Shown here one piece after another: positions 1 through 12,092 of a stretch of DNA of 64,000 nt (its first letter is position 1; the number at the start of each line of letters is the position of its first letter). Under the pieces are notes generated by a model, which had not been told where the DNA came from, searched no databases, and was given only the letters and a program-made list of their open reading frames with translations. Location: NCBI GenBank assembly GCA_964017065.1, contig OZ024783.1, forward strand, positions 900,893-964,892, written 5' to 3'. The position numbers and the translations under genes were made by a program. The DNA comes from Haliclona indistincta. Lineage: Eukaryota > Porifera > Demospongiae > Haplosclerida > Chalinidae.

Positions 1-2
1 AG

Positions 3-128
3 GCAATGCGTGCAAAATATGAGAGAGAGCATGAAGCAGAGAGTGCTGAGGAGAGAGCCAGACAGGAGGAGGCTGCTGAGAAGGACACTAAGGGCAAGAG
101 GAAGACCACCGGCAAGAAGAGGAAATGA
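3..128 (+). CDS. 3' end of an unidentified lysine-rich protein
   Basis: The frame is open from the window edge to a TGA at 126-128 and encodes 41 residues. The first part is Glu/Ala/Arg-rich and helix-like. The last dozen residues are almost all Lys, Arg, Gly and Thr, resembling a nuclear localisation tail. Such tails are common at the ends of nuclear or ribosome-associated proteins, but I cannot name the family. The composition is clearly unlike the non-coding DNA downstream, so I take it as a real terminal exon running off the left edge. It points toward TMEM135, which is on the other strand. Confidence 0.55.
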   Translation, partial: AMRAKYEREHEAESAEERARQEEAAEKDTKGKRKTTGKKRK

Positions 129-328
129 CAGACACACACACATACACTGGTTATTATCAACTAACAACTATACACAGGATTAGAGTATTGGAACAGTTCA
201 ATGTGCAATACTGTGTCTCCATGGTAACGGTTTACTGCTCAAATACATGTACAATAATTATGGTACGTTATCCACTACAGCGATACTGCCGATATACACA
301 GAACTGAGATTACAGTGATCTAGCTCCT

Positions 329-470
329 GCAATGATGAAGTGTAGAGTGTCACCTTCATGCACTAATGTGTTCAGTCTCTGATCATCCTCCATCGTGTGA
401 ATAAAGACTACAGAGACTGAACACATTAGTGCATGAAGGTGACACTCTACACTCTTCAATTCAGTGTTGC
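329..470. mobile_element. Palindromic MITE, copy 1
   Basis: A 142-bp element consists almost entirely of two inverted arms of about 55 bp around a short asymmetric core (roughly 383-410). Each arm carries the block AGTGTAGAGTGTCACC. The same element occurs at 2,771-2,920 and 5,188-5,335. No open reading frame is present, so it is a non-autonomous foldback or MITE element. This copy lies just downstream of the TMEM135 stop codon. Confidence 0.8.
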
Positions 471-604
471 TATGACTCGACTCACGAGTACGTTGTGATG
501 GTACAGTGCTTTAAAAGTACGTAAGAATTATTTCAGCTTAAAACAAAAAATGTTCAAATGATTGTTACAATATTATTCTGATCGGATATAAATAAAAATA
601 ATAG

Positions 605-3600
605 TTACTTCTGCTGCTGCTGTTGCCTGGTCCTTTGTTGTTCCTCTTCTACACGTCTCTGAGCTCTAGATAGACGTATCATGGTGGATGCCTCTGTACC
701 AAAGTGGTCAATGGCACTAGCATTGATCTCCGCTACTCTGTGATAGTGATAGTAGTGAGGGTGATAGTAGTGAGGGTGATAGTAGTGATGGTGATAGTAG
801 TGATGGTGATAGTAGTGATGGTGATAGTAGTGATGGTGATAGTAGTGATGGTGATAGTAGTGAGGGTGATAGTAGTGATGGTGATAGTAGTGAGGGTGAT
901 AGTAGTGAGGGTGATAGTAGTGATGGTGGTAGTAGTGATGGTGATAGTAGTGAGGGTGGTAGTAGTGATGGTGATAGTAGTGATGGTGATAGTAGTGAGG
1001 GTGATGTAGTGAGAGTGATAGTAGTGATGGTGATAGTAGTGATGGTGATAGTAGTGATGGTGATAGTAGTGAGGGTGATAGTAGGGAGAGTGAGGGTGAT
1101 AGTAGGGAGAGTGAGGGTGATGGTTACAGACCTTCCATGAGAAGCTTTTATAATAAATTTCCAGTAGCCTAGTCTCAGGTTGTGAGCTTCAAACATAGCC
1201 TGCAGGCAATACCATTACCTGATGGTACAATGGCTACAATACTCACAGCATGAAATACGATAGCGGTGAAGAAGGCATAAAGGATCACATCAGCATAGTA
1301 GTAGCTATGGCACCATCCCTTGTCGACTGCCTTGAAGAACAGCATCTGAGAGGAGAGAATGGAAGGACATAAGACAACAAGCCTGGTCAGCTAACACTCA
1401 AACAGTAGGTTTGAAATGCACTTATGTTGTAAGACAACGAGTGCATGGTAATCATTGATATTATTGTGTTATGATAACATAGATCAAAAGTAATGAACTG
1501 GCAGGAATTTAGTTCCAAATCTGGGTTGTGACATGTACGGGTCAAATAGAAACTGTAATGTGCAAAAAAATTGTAACCTAGGCTGAATCTAGGCTGGATC
1601 TAGGCTCAGTGATTATATGTGGTGCTGACCTCTAGTGCTTTAGCTCCCAGGTATAGAGTGATGGTGGTACTGCGTATGAATCCCATCGAGAGACCAGCCA
1701 CTAGGCCTAGTGATGGGTGGTCAGCAATAAGCAGAGGAACACCCACTTACACGCTCACTCACCCATCCACTCACTCACTCATCCACTCACTCACTCACTC
1801 ACTCACTCACTCACTCACTCACTCATCCACTCACTCACTCACTCACTCACTCACTCACTCACTCACTCACTCACTCACTCACTCACTCACTCACTCACTC
1901 ACTCACTCACTCACTCACTCACTCACTCACTCACTCACTCACTCACTCACTCACTCACTCACTCACTCACTCACTCACTCACTCACTCACTCACTCACTC
2001 ACTCACTCACTCACTCATCCACTCACTCACCCACCCACTCACTCACTCACTCGCTCCCTCCCTCGCTCACTCACCTGATAGGAGGAGTCTGGTTTTACGA
2101 GGCACTGATAACATGAACATTGCAGAGTTCGTCACCTGTACATGAGAAATGACAGCTCAAGCAGAACTAGAGACTATCCACACAAGTTCCCTTCAACTCA
2201 TATTTTGCTGTTAATACATTCTACCATCACACACATGACGCAATACAACAAGGAAGGGATTGAGAATATCACTCCACTTTGAACCCAGGACACAAACACT
2301 CTTCTTTCATGTGGAGCTAACTAATGAGATATACATATTGTCGTCATGTTCTTGTCACTGTCTATATCCTGCCGTCCTGCTGTTGTTGCTGTTCCCGAGG
2401 TTAAGATTTAGGAGCAGTTGTGTGTAAGACAACAGGACAGCATGATGGTGACTTGTACAACAACCTTCACCTAGCATTCCATATGGCTTTGTCTCTTTGA
2501 CTATGTCCCACACACATCCTGTTGCACACACACAACAACAGTACTAGGAATTAAGGAGCATACAAAGGATAGGTGGATTAGGTGCCCCCTCAACTATTTG
2601 GAACTACTAGAGCATTTCTGCTGCCTCAGATGGAAGCAAGACAAAGCACGATATATGGAGTCCTTCGGTGAGAGTGATGAAGCTTTGTAGAGACTTCAAA
2701 ATGCAAAATTATACTCACAACAGCGGACTTGTGTTTCAAATATTACCACACGGTACTACTAAACTGTATTGCAATGATGAAGTGTAGAGTGTCACCTTCA
2801 TGCACTAATGTGTTCAGTCTCTGTAGTCACTGTTGTCTTTATTCACACGATGGAGGATGATCAGAGACTGAACACATTAGTGCATGAAGGTGACACTCTA
2901 CACTTTCACTTCAGCATTGCAAGAAGACAGAAAATACTTTACCTTCATACACGACATCTCTTAGTAGGGTTGTTACTGAGACAATAATATTTTCGACAAA
3001 GAAGATGCGTCTTACCTTGAACAACCCGGTCAGTGCAGCGAGAAACATTCCGAATCGTTTGTTGTACTTGTTAGTCAAAGCTTGTTTGAGTCTTCCTGTG
3101 AAGAACAGAGCGATGACAGAGAAAGCATCATGTGCTAACAACAGGATATTGTAGAACCATTGTCATTTTGTCAACACACTCCTTTGAAGTTAACTTATAG
3201 AAAATGATGATAATTCGGGAGTTTGTGCATGCATGTACTGAATGAATGCAATGCACAATTTTGGAAAGATTTTTATCATATTTGTGAGATAATGTCTTCC
3301 TTGTAATAACAATCACAAGGAAGATATGACAAGTTTGCTACTTTGGGAAAATTACCATACCTACTATCGTCTAGAATGAATGATTAGGGAGTGAATCATC
3401 TTACAAGTTGGTTATTGGGTACATGGTTTGAAATAACTTCAGCAAAATATGTGCTTAACAAGTGACCATGTGCTGACGAGGGTCATGATAGCAACCATTG
3501 TCAGCAAACCCCAGCATCACTATCAGCCCACACTGAATCTCATTTAGTGTAAGAGCTTGTACCACCACCTAGGATGATGTCATTCTATAAATAGTAACAA

Positions 3601-4586
3601 CCCTTTAAATCAGGACACCTCTGTTATCAGGACACCTTATGTAATGCAGAGGTTTAGTGCACGATTTTTGAAAATTTGCATGAAATTTTTCATGCAAGCA
3701 CGAACATTTTTACCAGGAAAAAAATTTGAGGCAAATAAAATTTAGATTCTGTAAATCAGATGTGATGTAGCCCATACTGTCTGACTGACCTGAAGGATTG
3801 CGTAATATACTTTTCCCTAAGTTCATAACATTGAGAGCAGTCTGTAGTAGATAGCCTAGTAGAAAGCTCCATAAACAAATCTAGTGAGATGAGGAAAAGT
3901 TATCGATTATCATCCGATAAAGGATTAATAAGTCATACCGCAGCTGTTCTGCTGATGAAATGAGCCAGCCCTGTTGTCCCATGTAGTGATGTGAGTCTGT
4001 GTGAGGGAGAGTGTGGGTGTGTGAGGGGGCGGAGCTTGTGTGAGGCATCACTCACCTTTGTTCGGCAGTACTCGCCAACAACCACTTCACTGGTAACTTT
4101 GGATTGAATAAAAACCTGAAAAAACAAAACAGAATCAGAGGAACTAGGAAACGATTGTCTTGTCATTGTATGCACCCGATCATAACCCACAACTTGAAGC
4201 TAAAACAATAGCTAGAAATTGTTATCTGTCAACTACTGATGTGACATCATGAAAACGATGCTTTCAGCACTTTATTCTGCTGATAAAGAGTAGGATAGTG
4301 TTTGGAGAGCTAAAAGATACTTTCACAAGTAATACCAAGACATGACAAAGCATGTAAATTTTCCGGGAATTAAAACATAGGCAATAATAATTAATGATTA
4401 TTGAATATTGTCTGCTGTCATTGATTAAAGTGAGCAATTTAGTGGGAAAAATAGGTGAATTGTTCTTTCAACTCAAAGTTGTTATTATAATACATGATGG
4501 TGAGATGTCAGCCGCCAAGTTTGATTCTTTAACCCCACACGCACTACATCGAGTACTGTACAAACACAAGCTGTGTGAGATCATGT

Positions 4587-4620
<34 letters not shown>

Positions 4621-5978
4621 TCACTTGTATATAGCTCCAACTATGTTTGGTAAACCACCAGATCTGTACACACAGAGAAAGAGACATTATTCAACAGAAC
4701 TGAAGCAAGCTATGGTGAGCAGCTGTCCCTCTCACCTGAATGTATACAGGAGCACACTGCTAGCCAGACTGAATAACATCACCTACAAAGATAATAATTG
4801 AAGTTGTAATAAAAACAAGCGAACCTCGAACAGAAAGCATTTACAATAAATTTAAAAATTATTATTTACGAGTTTTGTCAAGTTTTAAATTTGTGGGAAA
4901 CTCTTTCATTGTTACAAAATAATAAATCGAGAGAATATTTATGTGTGATTACAAAACTTGATAAGGATTAAATTTCGCACTTTGAGGGGAACGTGAAAAT
5001 TAATTTTTTATGTGTGAAATTTTTAACCCACTAAGCATAACCATAGCACATGCAGTGAAAGGCACTCACATCTCCGCCTGGGACTGGCTGGATCATGCCG
5101 CGACTCTTTGCCATTCTGTACAATGTCTCAACCGCCTGTGAAGAAGATGACAATAATGGAGAGAGACGGAGATTTATTGTCTTCTCCCAATGCTGAAGTG
5201 AAAAGTGTAGAGTGTCACCTTCATGCACTAATGTGTTCAGTCTCTGATCATCCTCCATCGTGTGAATAAAGACAACAGTGACTACAGACATTAGTGCATG
5301 AAGGTGACACTCTACACTTTTCACTTCAGCATTGCGAGAAGACAGTAATTCACTGAAACACTCACCACAGTGCCGACATAACCCATGAGCATTCCACGTC
5401 TGCAGACACAGCAACAAGTAATAAAATTTCATTTTTGTAATTTTCAATCATTCTTTTCATGGACTTACCTTCCTTTTCGTTCGACTATTATTGCACATAA
5501 GGAAGCCAGCACAGCAGGCAAGTATCCAGCAGAAAATAAATAAAATCTACCAAACAGTCTCCTGCAATGAGAGGGAGATGCAGCTAACACTAGGTACATG
5601 GTTATGTAATGGAGTGTAACAGCAGTGAGGGCCCCACCTTATCAAGCAGATGAATGCCACAAACCCACTGCCATTGATCGCTAGAAAGAGAGAGGACCGC
5701 AGCACCTGCGGGATGCCCTTCAGTAGCATTTCACGCGGTGATCTGCGCCGAAGCACGTCCACTACCTGAAGAAAACCAGTTGAAATGCTAGCAAAATGTA
5801 AATCTGTCTGTGTGACCAGGTAGAGCGGTAGGTAGATCTTAAATCCCTCGTAGAACACGATACAGAAGAGCTCAGCAAACGAGTAGAGGCAGGATGGATG
5901 CCATGTGTGCCCCACCTCATGGCAGGTGCCCTCGTGGTAGAGCCAGGTGGACGGCCGAGAGAACTGCACCAACCCCAT
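605..5978 (-). CDS. TMEM135: Transmembrane protein 135 (TMEM135), 15 coding exons
   Basis: TMEM135 is a multipass membrane protein linked to peroxisomes, mitochondrial dynamics and lipid handling. I rebuilt the exons on the minus strand: 5978-5817, 5765-5638, 5561-5469, 5399-5366, 5135-5070, 4782-4736, 4115-4056, 3996-3939, 3880-3790, 3095-3016, 2135-2075, 1706-1630, 1345-1247, 1199-1132, 737-605. All phases agree and total 1,257 bp, giving 418 residues (vertebrate forms about 458). The family signature EVGHTWHPSC lies near the N-terminus. Other matches include VERKGR, VETLYRM, LLGYLLQTALN, RSTTITLYLG and the C-terminal YWKF segment. I chose the ATG at 5978 because the distance to the signature best fits the family; an in-frame ATG at 6026 is possible. 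The first donor (GTCACA) is weak. Introns hold MITEs and microsatellites. The C-terminus ends in a Gln-rich charged tail. Confidence 0.93.
741..1125. repeat. 15-bp minisatellite in TMEM135 intron 14
   Basis: About 25 copies of a GTGATAGTAGTGATG-type unit, with T/G variation at one position, fill nearly the whole last intron (738-1131). The long open frames across it are products of the repeat, not genes. Confidence 0.95.
1752..2068. repeat. (ACTC)n tetranucleotide array in TMEM135 intron 11
   Basis: About 300 bp of nearly perfect ACTC repeat, which is GTGA/GAGT on the gene strand. It starts right after the 5' splice site of intron 11 (exon ends at 2075), so the gene strand shows overlapping GTGAGT motifs. 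The open frames across it are repeat artefacts. Confidence 0.97.
2771..2920. mobile_element. Palindromic MITE, copy 2 (opposite orientation)
   Basis: A 150-bp copy of the palindromic element in TMEM135 intron 10. The arms match copies 1 and 3, but the asymmetric core reads as its reverse complement, so this copy inserted in the other direction. The core is also about 10 bp longer than in copy 1. Confidence 0.8.
4585..4619. repeat. (GT)n microsatellite in TMEM135 intron 6
   Basis: A run of about 17 GT dinucleotides with one interruption, inside the intron between the exons at 4782-4736 and 4115-4056. Confidence 0.9.
5188..5335. mobile_element. Palindromic MITE, copy 3
   Basis: A 148-bp copy in TMEM135 intron 4, between the exons ending at 5366 and beginning at 5135. 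It has the longest visible terminal arms, starting CAATGCTGAAGTGAAAAG. The right arm lacks a few inner bases compared with copy 1. Confidence 0.8.
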
Positions 5979-6154
5979 GGCTGGGGTCGAAGGTTGCTTT
6001 GATCGTGCCGACCACGCCCACACCACGATTGAAACATAATCCGCGGTAAATACTCGCGGGTGCAGTCGAGTACTAGTCTATTATACACTGATCTTGTGGT
6101 GCAGTAATCACTTCTCGCTCCCTTGCTAGTCGCTACTACTCTTTACCTACCGCC
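5979..6154. promoter_or_regulatory. Bidirectional promoter between TMEM135 and Frizzled
   Basis: Only 176 bp separate the chosen TMEM135 start (minus strand) from the Frizzled start (plus strand). The Frizzled ATG has a good eukaryotic context (ACCGCCATG). No clear TATA box is seen on either side. A shared promoter is inferred from the geometry alone. Confidence 0.55.
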
Positions 6155-8007
6155 ATGTTCAATCAAGCAGTACTACTCGCTCTCTGCTGTCTCCCTCTAG
6201 TCACGATCGGGCAGCAATGCGAGACATTTATATTCGACGCTGAGTGCAGCTACAACTTAACTACTTTCAACTCGTCTCTCGACACTCCACACAGCACTGT
6301 CAGTCAAGCTACATCTGGATTCTCGAATTTCCTGGGACTCTCCTGCGTCCTAGCCACCGCTGAAAACAGCAATGAACGCCTCACTTTCAACATGTTCGCT
6401 TGCGCCGCTTTCTTTCCTCGCTGTGACGAGCCGAAAGCACCCTGCCGCTCGTTCTGTGAACGTCTGCGGGCTAACTGCACCAACATACAGCTCTTGCCGG
6501 AGTTCCATTGCGACAGGTGAGTGCTGAATGCTCTGGAATGCAACTAGCTAGCCGATAATTGAAAATCAAATTCTCTGTACACAATTTGCATGATGACCTA
6601 AATGCTTTGTCGGTACATTGTCTCATTTTCACATCATAATTCTTTGTCTACAGGTATCCAACGAGTGATTGCATCACTGATATAGTTCCCTCTCCCACGC
6701 CAAGCATCTCCTTGACTCCAACTGCTACTGCTACACCTACTCCTGATTCAACTGCTTCTAACCAGACCTGCCCACCAAGCAACATCTCCTTCTTTACCGA
6801 CGATGCTAAGCGATTTGCCCTCGGTTGGACAATAACCTGGTCCATCCTCTGCTTCTGCTCAACTCTCGTGACTATCTTCACCTTCTGTATCAGCACCAAG
6901 AGATTCGAGTACCCATGGCGGCCGATCATCTTCCTTGCTATCTGTTTCAACCTCCATTCTGCGACCTATTTCTTAGCCCTTGTCCTCGGCTCCTCAATTG
7001 TGACTTGCCCGGGAAATGAATACTTCACCTCATCAGTGGTGTGGGCCTGGAAACACGTTCCATGTATTCTAATATTTGCTCTTCTTTACTACACCATGAT
7101 GGCTGCTTTCTTGTGGTGGCTGGTACTAACAGTCGGGTGGTTCCTTGCAGCAGGCCTCAAGTGGAGCAGTGAGGGTATCGGCCGCCTCTCTCCTCTCTTC
7201 CACATCATATCATGGATCGTTCCACTCGGTATGACAGTAGCTCTGACTGCTGGACAAGTCATTCTCGCTGATGAATTGACTGGAGTCTGTTTTGTCGTGA
7301 GAGACTCGAACGAGAGATCTTTCTACGGTCTGTTGATTGGCGTGATTCTTCCACTAATAGCATTCATAGTCACTGGGCTGGTGTTCCTAGTAATCGGATT
7401 GGTCAGTGTGTGCCGAGTGAGGTCGTTCTTGAGACACAAGGGAAAGGATAGGGAGACTGTTGTGCTTGAAAAACTGATACTTCGAATCGGGATATTTGCC
7501 GGGGTGTACATCTTACCAGCCGCTGTTCTGATTGGTTGCTTCATATATGAGTTACAATCCCGCCCACTCTGGCGACCAGTTGACGAACCTTGCTCTGACT
7601 GTATCAAGGCGAACCCAATCGTCTTCATTGTTCGAATTTTCATGTTTCTAATTATCGGTATACTAACTGGTATGTGGATATGGTCCAAGAAGACGCTGAC
7701 AGCTTGGCAGAGATTCCTGCGACGATGCCTCTGTTGCTGGAGACAGGAAACCGGCAGACCAGAGAAGGCAGAAGAAGCTCAAGAGAATCCAGAGTACGGA
7801 GCAGAATTTCAAACGGACCCTAGCGTGCAGAATCTAGGTACCATTACATACCCTCCAGTGGACCCTAGTACGCAGCAGCAATACATGTATCCTGACCCTA
7901 GCGTGCAGCAGCAGTACATGTATCCAGGCTCTTATGGAGAGCCCAGTATGCAGCATTTAGGTTACCAGGCCCCTCAACAAGGGTCTTTATCTACAATGAC
8001 ATCATAG
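6155..8007 (+). CDS. Frizzled-family Wnt receptor, two exons
   Basis: The CDS joins 6155-6516 and 6654-8007. A clean GT-AG intron keeps the frame and gives 571 residues. Residues 1-19 are a signal peptide. A cysteine-rich domain follows (about 20-127) with the FPRC...PCRSFC...C spacing of Wnt-binding Frizzled domains, interrupted by the intron. A Thr/Pro-rich linker leads to seven hydrophobic segments that include the family-typical YPWRPIIFLA motif after the first. KTLTAW at about 467-472, just after the seventh segment, fits the Dishevelled-binding KTxxxW motif. The cytoplasmic tail has Gln/Tyr/Pro-rich near-repeats. It would act at the plasma membrane in Wnt signalling. Subtype cannot be assigned from the sequence, so I give no symbol. 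Confidence 0.93.
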
Positions 8008-9599
8008 TATAACCATCATACTATACACTAGTACTATACACTAGACCTTGTAGAGATATTGTAAGGTAACATGATTTATTATTCTCATTTGCTTGAAAGA
8101 CATTTCACATACCAGCTGTCAACTATACACTTGCCCCAATTATCCCACCACTCTTTGAAGTCAGTTTGGTTAGTGTAACATGACCCACACAAAGCAAAAC
8201 TACTCTCTTAGCACAGCTCTTTGATCTAGACCAGTACAAAGTTGAGGATGTTTATACAATCCTATAGTGTTTGGTCAAACAATCCACAGTCAATAGACAC
8301 ATAGCAACATCAAGGTATATGACACACCAGTGTACTGGCACTATCAACAGTGTACCTTTGGAGTCACCTGCATGAACCATGACCCCACTTCAAAGCAGAA
8401 CAGATAGGAATACATATTCTATTACTAGCATAGGAAATTACCTAACTCATGCACTGAATCCTGTCTGCATGGTTCTATGAAGGAAGGAAATGGACTATAC
8501 TGCTGTGCTGTACAGCTATACATTATACATTCAATTAATCCATGCACTATTGTTGGAAGATTATATACATAAGGCATTGCATGCATGGTGGTATAGTGTG
8601 GTTGGTATGACTCGAAAACTATTTTGCATGATATCACCATTATACGCTATTATACAGGAGCATTCCTATACCATGCATGCATACAGCTAAAATCGTGACC
8701 ATGTATGAAGGCTGCACTGAGTAGTAGCAATGTCATATTATTATTGATTTTTAGGCATCCATGATACACTGATCTCATGATGCAACAGGAACTATAGAGC
8801 AGCTGATCTTAACATGGTGCATTGTCTTGTGCATGCAGGAAACTTAGTTTGTTTATACTCTGAGTAACCATGGTTACGCATTCCATAGTCAGCACAGCAA
8901 CCATGCCGTTGCTATGTGCATGTGTGTGTGTAATAATGATGCTTGTTATGAGCAGAACAAATGGTTTGAACAAGCTATAAACAGCTTTAAAATCAGAGCT
9001 GTGAAGATACCAAGTACAAGGTGTGACTGCATGAGGCTATGTAGCAGATGGTAAGTGTATCATACTGTATCAACACATGATTGCTATGATCATACCATGA
9101 GTGCAATGGAGTCAACACATCTTAGAGTATGGCAGACCATGAGTAGTGATGATGATGTTGAAGTGTAAGTCAGTGCAATAAGACAGCACATGCAGCCCAA
9201 TGCAACCTATAATAGCCGTACCCCACCTGGACCAACTACTACCCCACACATATCACTGAAACCAGCTGAAGTATACTAGTTTAAATTTGAATTGATCTGG
9301 CTGAGTCTACAGCAGCTCCGCCTATCTGTGTACAAGGATGATGCTAACCGGCTGCAAGCTACTACAGTCTCCAAAGGAGACAGTCAAGTGTATTGTGCAT
9401 GCTGCCGGGCCCTCCTCAAGATATGGTGGATGAAATATGTCATAACTTTATTGCACTTCACACTCTTTGTATATTACAGGTCATGCCCTTCTCAACATCA
9501 TCAAGTACCTTACCAGAGAAAAATGCTCGTTTGAAATAGTATTGCTGGACACCACTATACATAGTGATAGTATAATGTCATCAGAGAGCAACACGGTGC
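8008..9599. other. Intergenic stretch, no gene recognised
   Basis: AT-rich DNA between Frizzled and the Penelope-like fragment. Short open frames look random in composition. I see no RNA gene, TIR or tandem repeat here. Confidence 0.5.
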
Positions 9600-10745
9600 A
9601 ATGGTGAGCACTACTTATATACTCGACCTGTCAACCGAATCTTCCGCCACAGCAACATGACACCTTGTTATAAATACCTCAATATACAACATCCAAAGAT
9701 AAAATTCACAAGGGAGGAGGAACATAATAATCAAATCAGTTTTCTTGATGTCCTAGTAACAAGAAGAGGAAATAAATTTACAACATCGGTTTACAGAAAA
9801 CCTACCAACACGAACAGATATACACCATTCTTTTCACACCATCATCCACGTGTAAAATCCGGAACTATACGGTGTTTAGCGGAAAGAGCAAGGAAGATTT
9901 GTGACCAAGAAGTGATACAAGAAGAAATGAAGCATCTTAACAACGCGTTCAGAATGAATGGATATCCGCAACATCTGATCACACGTAATCTGAGAGAGAA
10001 GAAACAAACAAGGAAAAGACGTCAGGAAGACAAACCACCTACCCTTTTCCTACCCTATGTGAAGGGTATCTCCGAAAAGATCGAGGTTACATGCACAAAA
10101 CTAGGAGTAAGAGCAGTGTTCAAGTCAAAAGGTACCTTAAGACAGACTTTAACGAGGGTAAAGTCCAGGACATCAGCTTTGAAGAAGAAGGGTGTTGTGT
10201 ACAAGATTCCATGTTCATGATTGTGAAGTTAGCTATATAGGAGAAACTAAGAGAACACTAGAGAAGAGAATACAAGAACACAAGTATGCTGTTAGAGTAT
10301 GTGATAGAAATAACGGAATTGCAGTACATACATGGGACACGGAACACAGACCAGATTGGGAAGCAGCTGAAATCTTAGAAGTTGAACAGAATTATAACAA
10401 GAGAAGAGTTTTAGAAACTATTTGGATTAAAAATACACCTCAAACATGCAATTTAGATTGTGGTCTGCTACTTAGTGACGCTTGGACAAAACACACCTAG
10501 TAGTTTTATCTCATGGTTTTCTCATGGCTTTAAATTTTCCTCTTATTCTCTAAAAATTTTCTTTTCTTTCTTAAAATTTTTCCTTTAATTTTTCTTTTCT
10601 TATCTACACTGTACATGTGTTTGAGTATTCTGAAGAAGGCCCATGTGGCCGAAACGTCAAGTGTTTTGTGTTTGCTAACGTTTTTGCTATGATGAAGCTA
10701 TGAACACGACATTCGACATGACACCTTGTTCCCAGGAATTTACAG
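9600..10745 (+). mobile_element. Penelope-like retroelement, 5'-truncated, with GIY-YIG domain
   Basis: The first frame (to about 10215) encodes the C-terminal part of a Penelope-type reverse transcriptase, with the SFLDVLV...VYRKPTNTNRY block and the thumb region that follows. The second frame (to 10500) encodes a GIY-YIG endonuclease: SYIGETKRTLEKRIQEH and a downstream VLETIWI segment. In Penelope elements these are one protein. Here a frameshift at about 10,216, just before the cysteine pair that precedes GIY-YIG, separates them. The catalytic YxDD part of the reverse transcriptase would lie upstream and is absent, so the copy is 5'-truncated and dead. The 3' part (10,500-10,745) is T-rich, then carries a CTGAAGA...GAAAC motif typical of these elements. 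Confidence 0.85.
10630..10658 (+). ncRNA. Possible degenerate hammerhead-ribozyme core
   Basis: CTGAAGA is followed by a GGCC/GGCC hairpin, then GAAAC and GTC. This is the order of a minimal hammerhead core (CUGANGA, stem II, GAAA, cleavage triplet). Hammerhead motifs are reported in Penelope-like elements. One extra A lies before stem II and the outer stems are not obvious, so it may be inactive or only similar. Confidence 0.35.
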
Positions 10746-11153
10746 CAGTGACGTCAGAGCGGTCACCTCAGCATGTTCATCAATGAACACGGCATTATAA
10801 GAACTAGCAGACACACCTCTAGTAACAGCCGATTAGACAATAATTTCACATTTTGATAACTATGACAATTTTCTCATTCCTTCTACAAAAATTTAAAACT
10901 AGGTAAGCAATTTTAGAGGCCTACATCACCATCTGGAGACAGTATTGTAGATAGCATACTATTGTCAGTCACTTGATAACATGGTTTGAATGAAGCCTCA
11001 AATAACTGGACTAGGACAGAGAGGTTGCAATGAGTGGAATACAGACAACTTTCAGTGCTCCACCCACTTCTATTAATAGTAACAGGTACCGATTACAAAT
11101 TTATTTTTTGAAACTTGATAAATTATTGTCAAAAGCTAAAACATTCCTCTCTT
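10746..11153. other. Spacer and 3' UTR-like region of the duplicated block
   Basis: No coding signal. From about 11,050 the sequence matches the region at 16,255-16,400, so this is where the two copies of the duplicated block begin. The match lies just downstream of the minus-strand AGBL2/3-like stop codon and is probably its 3' UTR. Confidence 0.5.
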
Positions 11154-11758
11154 CTATTTAGAGTGGTAACTGGTATGTAGTGGGTGTAGTTTGTGCTGAG
11201 AGGGTGGGCGTGAGCTGGACAGCATCAGTGAAACTGTAGTCACACCTACAGGAGGAGTCACACTATCACACTCACTTATCACACCCTCACCTTCTTCGTT
11301 GGGTGGTTTAATCCCGTATCGTGAAGCTGTTCTACTGGACACTACACGGCAAGGAGGGGCTGATGGTGAACTACTGCTCTCTATCAGGTCTTCTCTACTG
11401 CAAGCAAACGTTAATGATCCAAGAGCTCCAGTTGAGTAAAGAGTAGCTTTCTATTGCTATTCTCATTATTTTTGTGACTGTGACCATGTAAATCACAGAA
11501 TAGTACCACTTCTCTATCCTCTGCCAACCTGAAGAAATAGCAAGAAACCATCACACTGTGACAATACTCGATTTGGTTCTTCTTCACTTATTGACTAGTT
11601 GCTTGGTGTGCCAGACTGTAGGATAGGCCTCTTTGATCTTGGTACGATAGTTTCTGTTGAGGTCTCTCCCAGCTAGTGAGCAGCGATAGTTAACAACAAT
11701 GACACCATCAGGATTTAACATAGGGACCACCTTGAAGACTAATACATCACGAAGCAAC

Positions 11759-11833
<75 letters not shown>

Positions 11834-11846
11834 AGGGAGAGGGAGG

Positions 11847-11883
<37 letters not shown>

Positions 11884-11928
11884 AGGGAGGGAGGGAGGGA
11901 GGGAGGGAGAGAGAGAGAGGGGGGTAGG

Positions 11929-11988
<60 letters not shown>

Positions 11989-12046
11989 GAGGGAGGGAGG
12001 GAGGGAGGGAGGGAGAGAGAGAGAGAGAGAGGGGGGGGAGGGAGGG

Positions 12047-12092
<46 letters not shown>

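Noticed and set aside
717..1196. Long open frames across the 15-bp repeat
   Set aside because: They are translations of the minisatellite in TMEM135 intron 14; only the last 22 codons on the minus strand are a real exon (1199-1132).
1619..2145. Open frames made of His-Ser-Leu-Thr repeats
   Set aside because: Products of the (ACTC)n array; both frames exist only because the repeat lacks stops.
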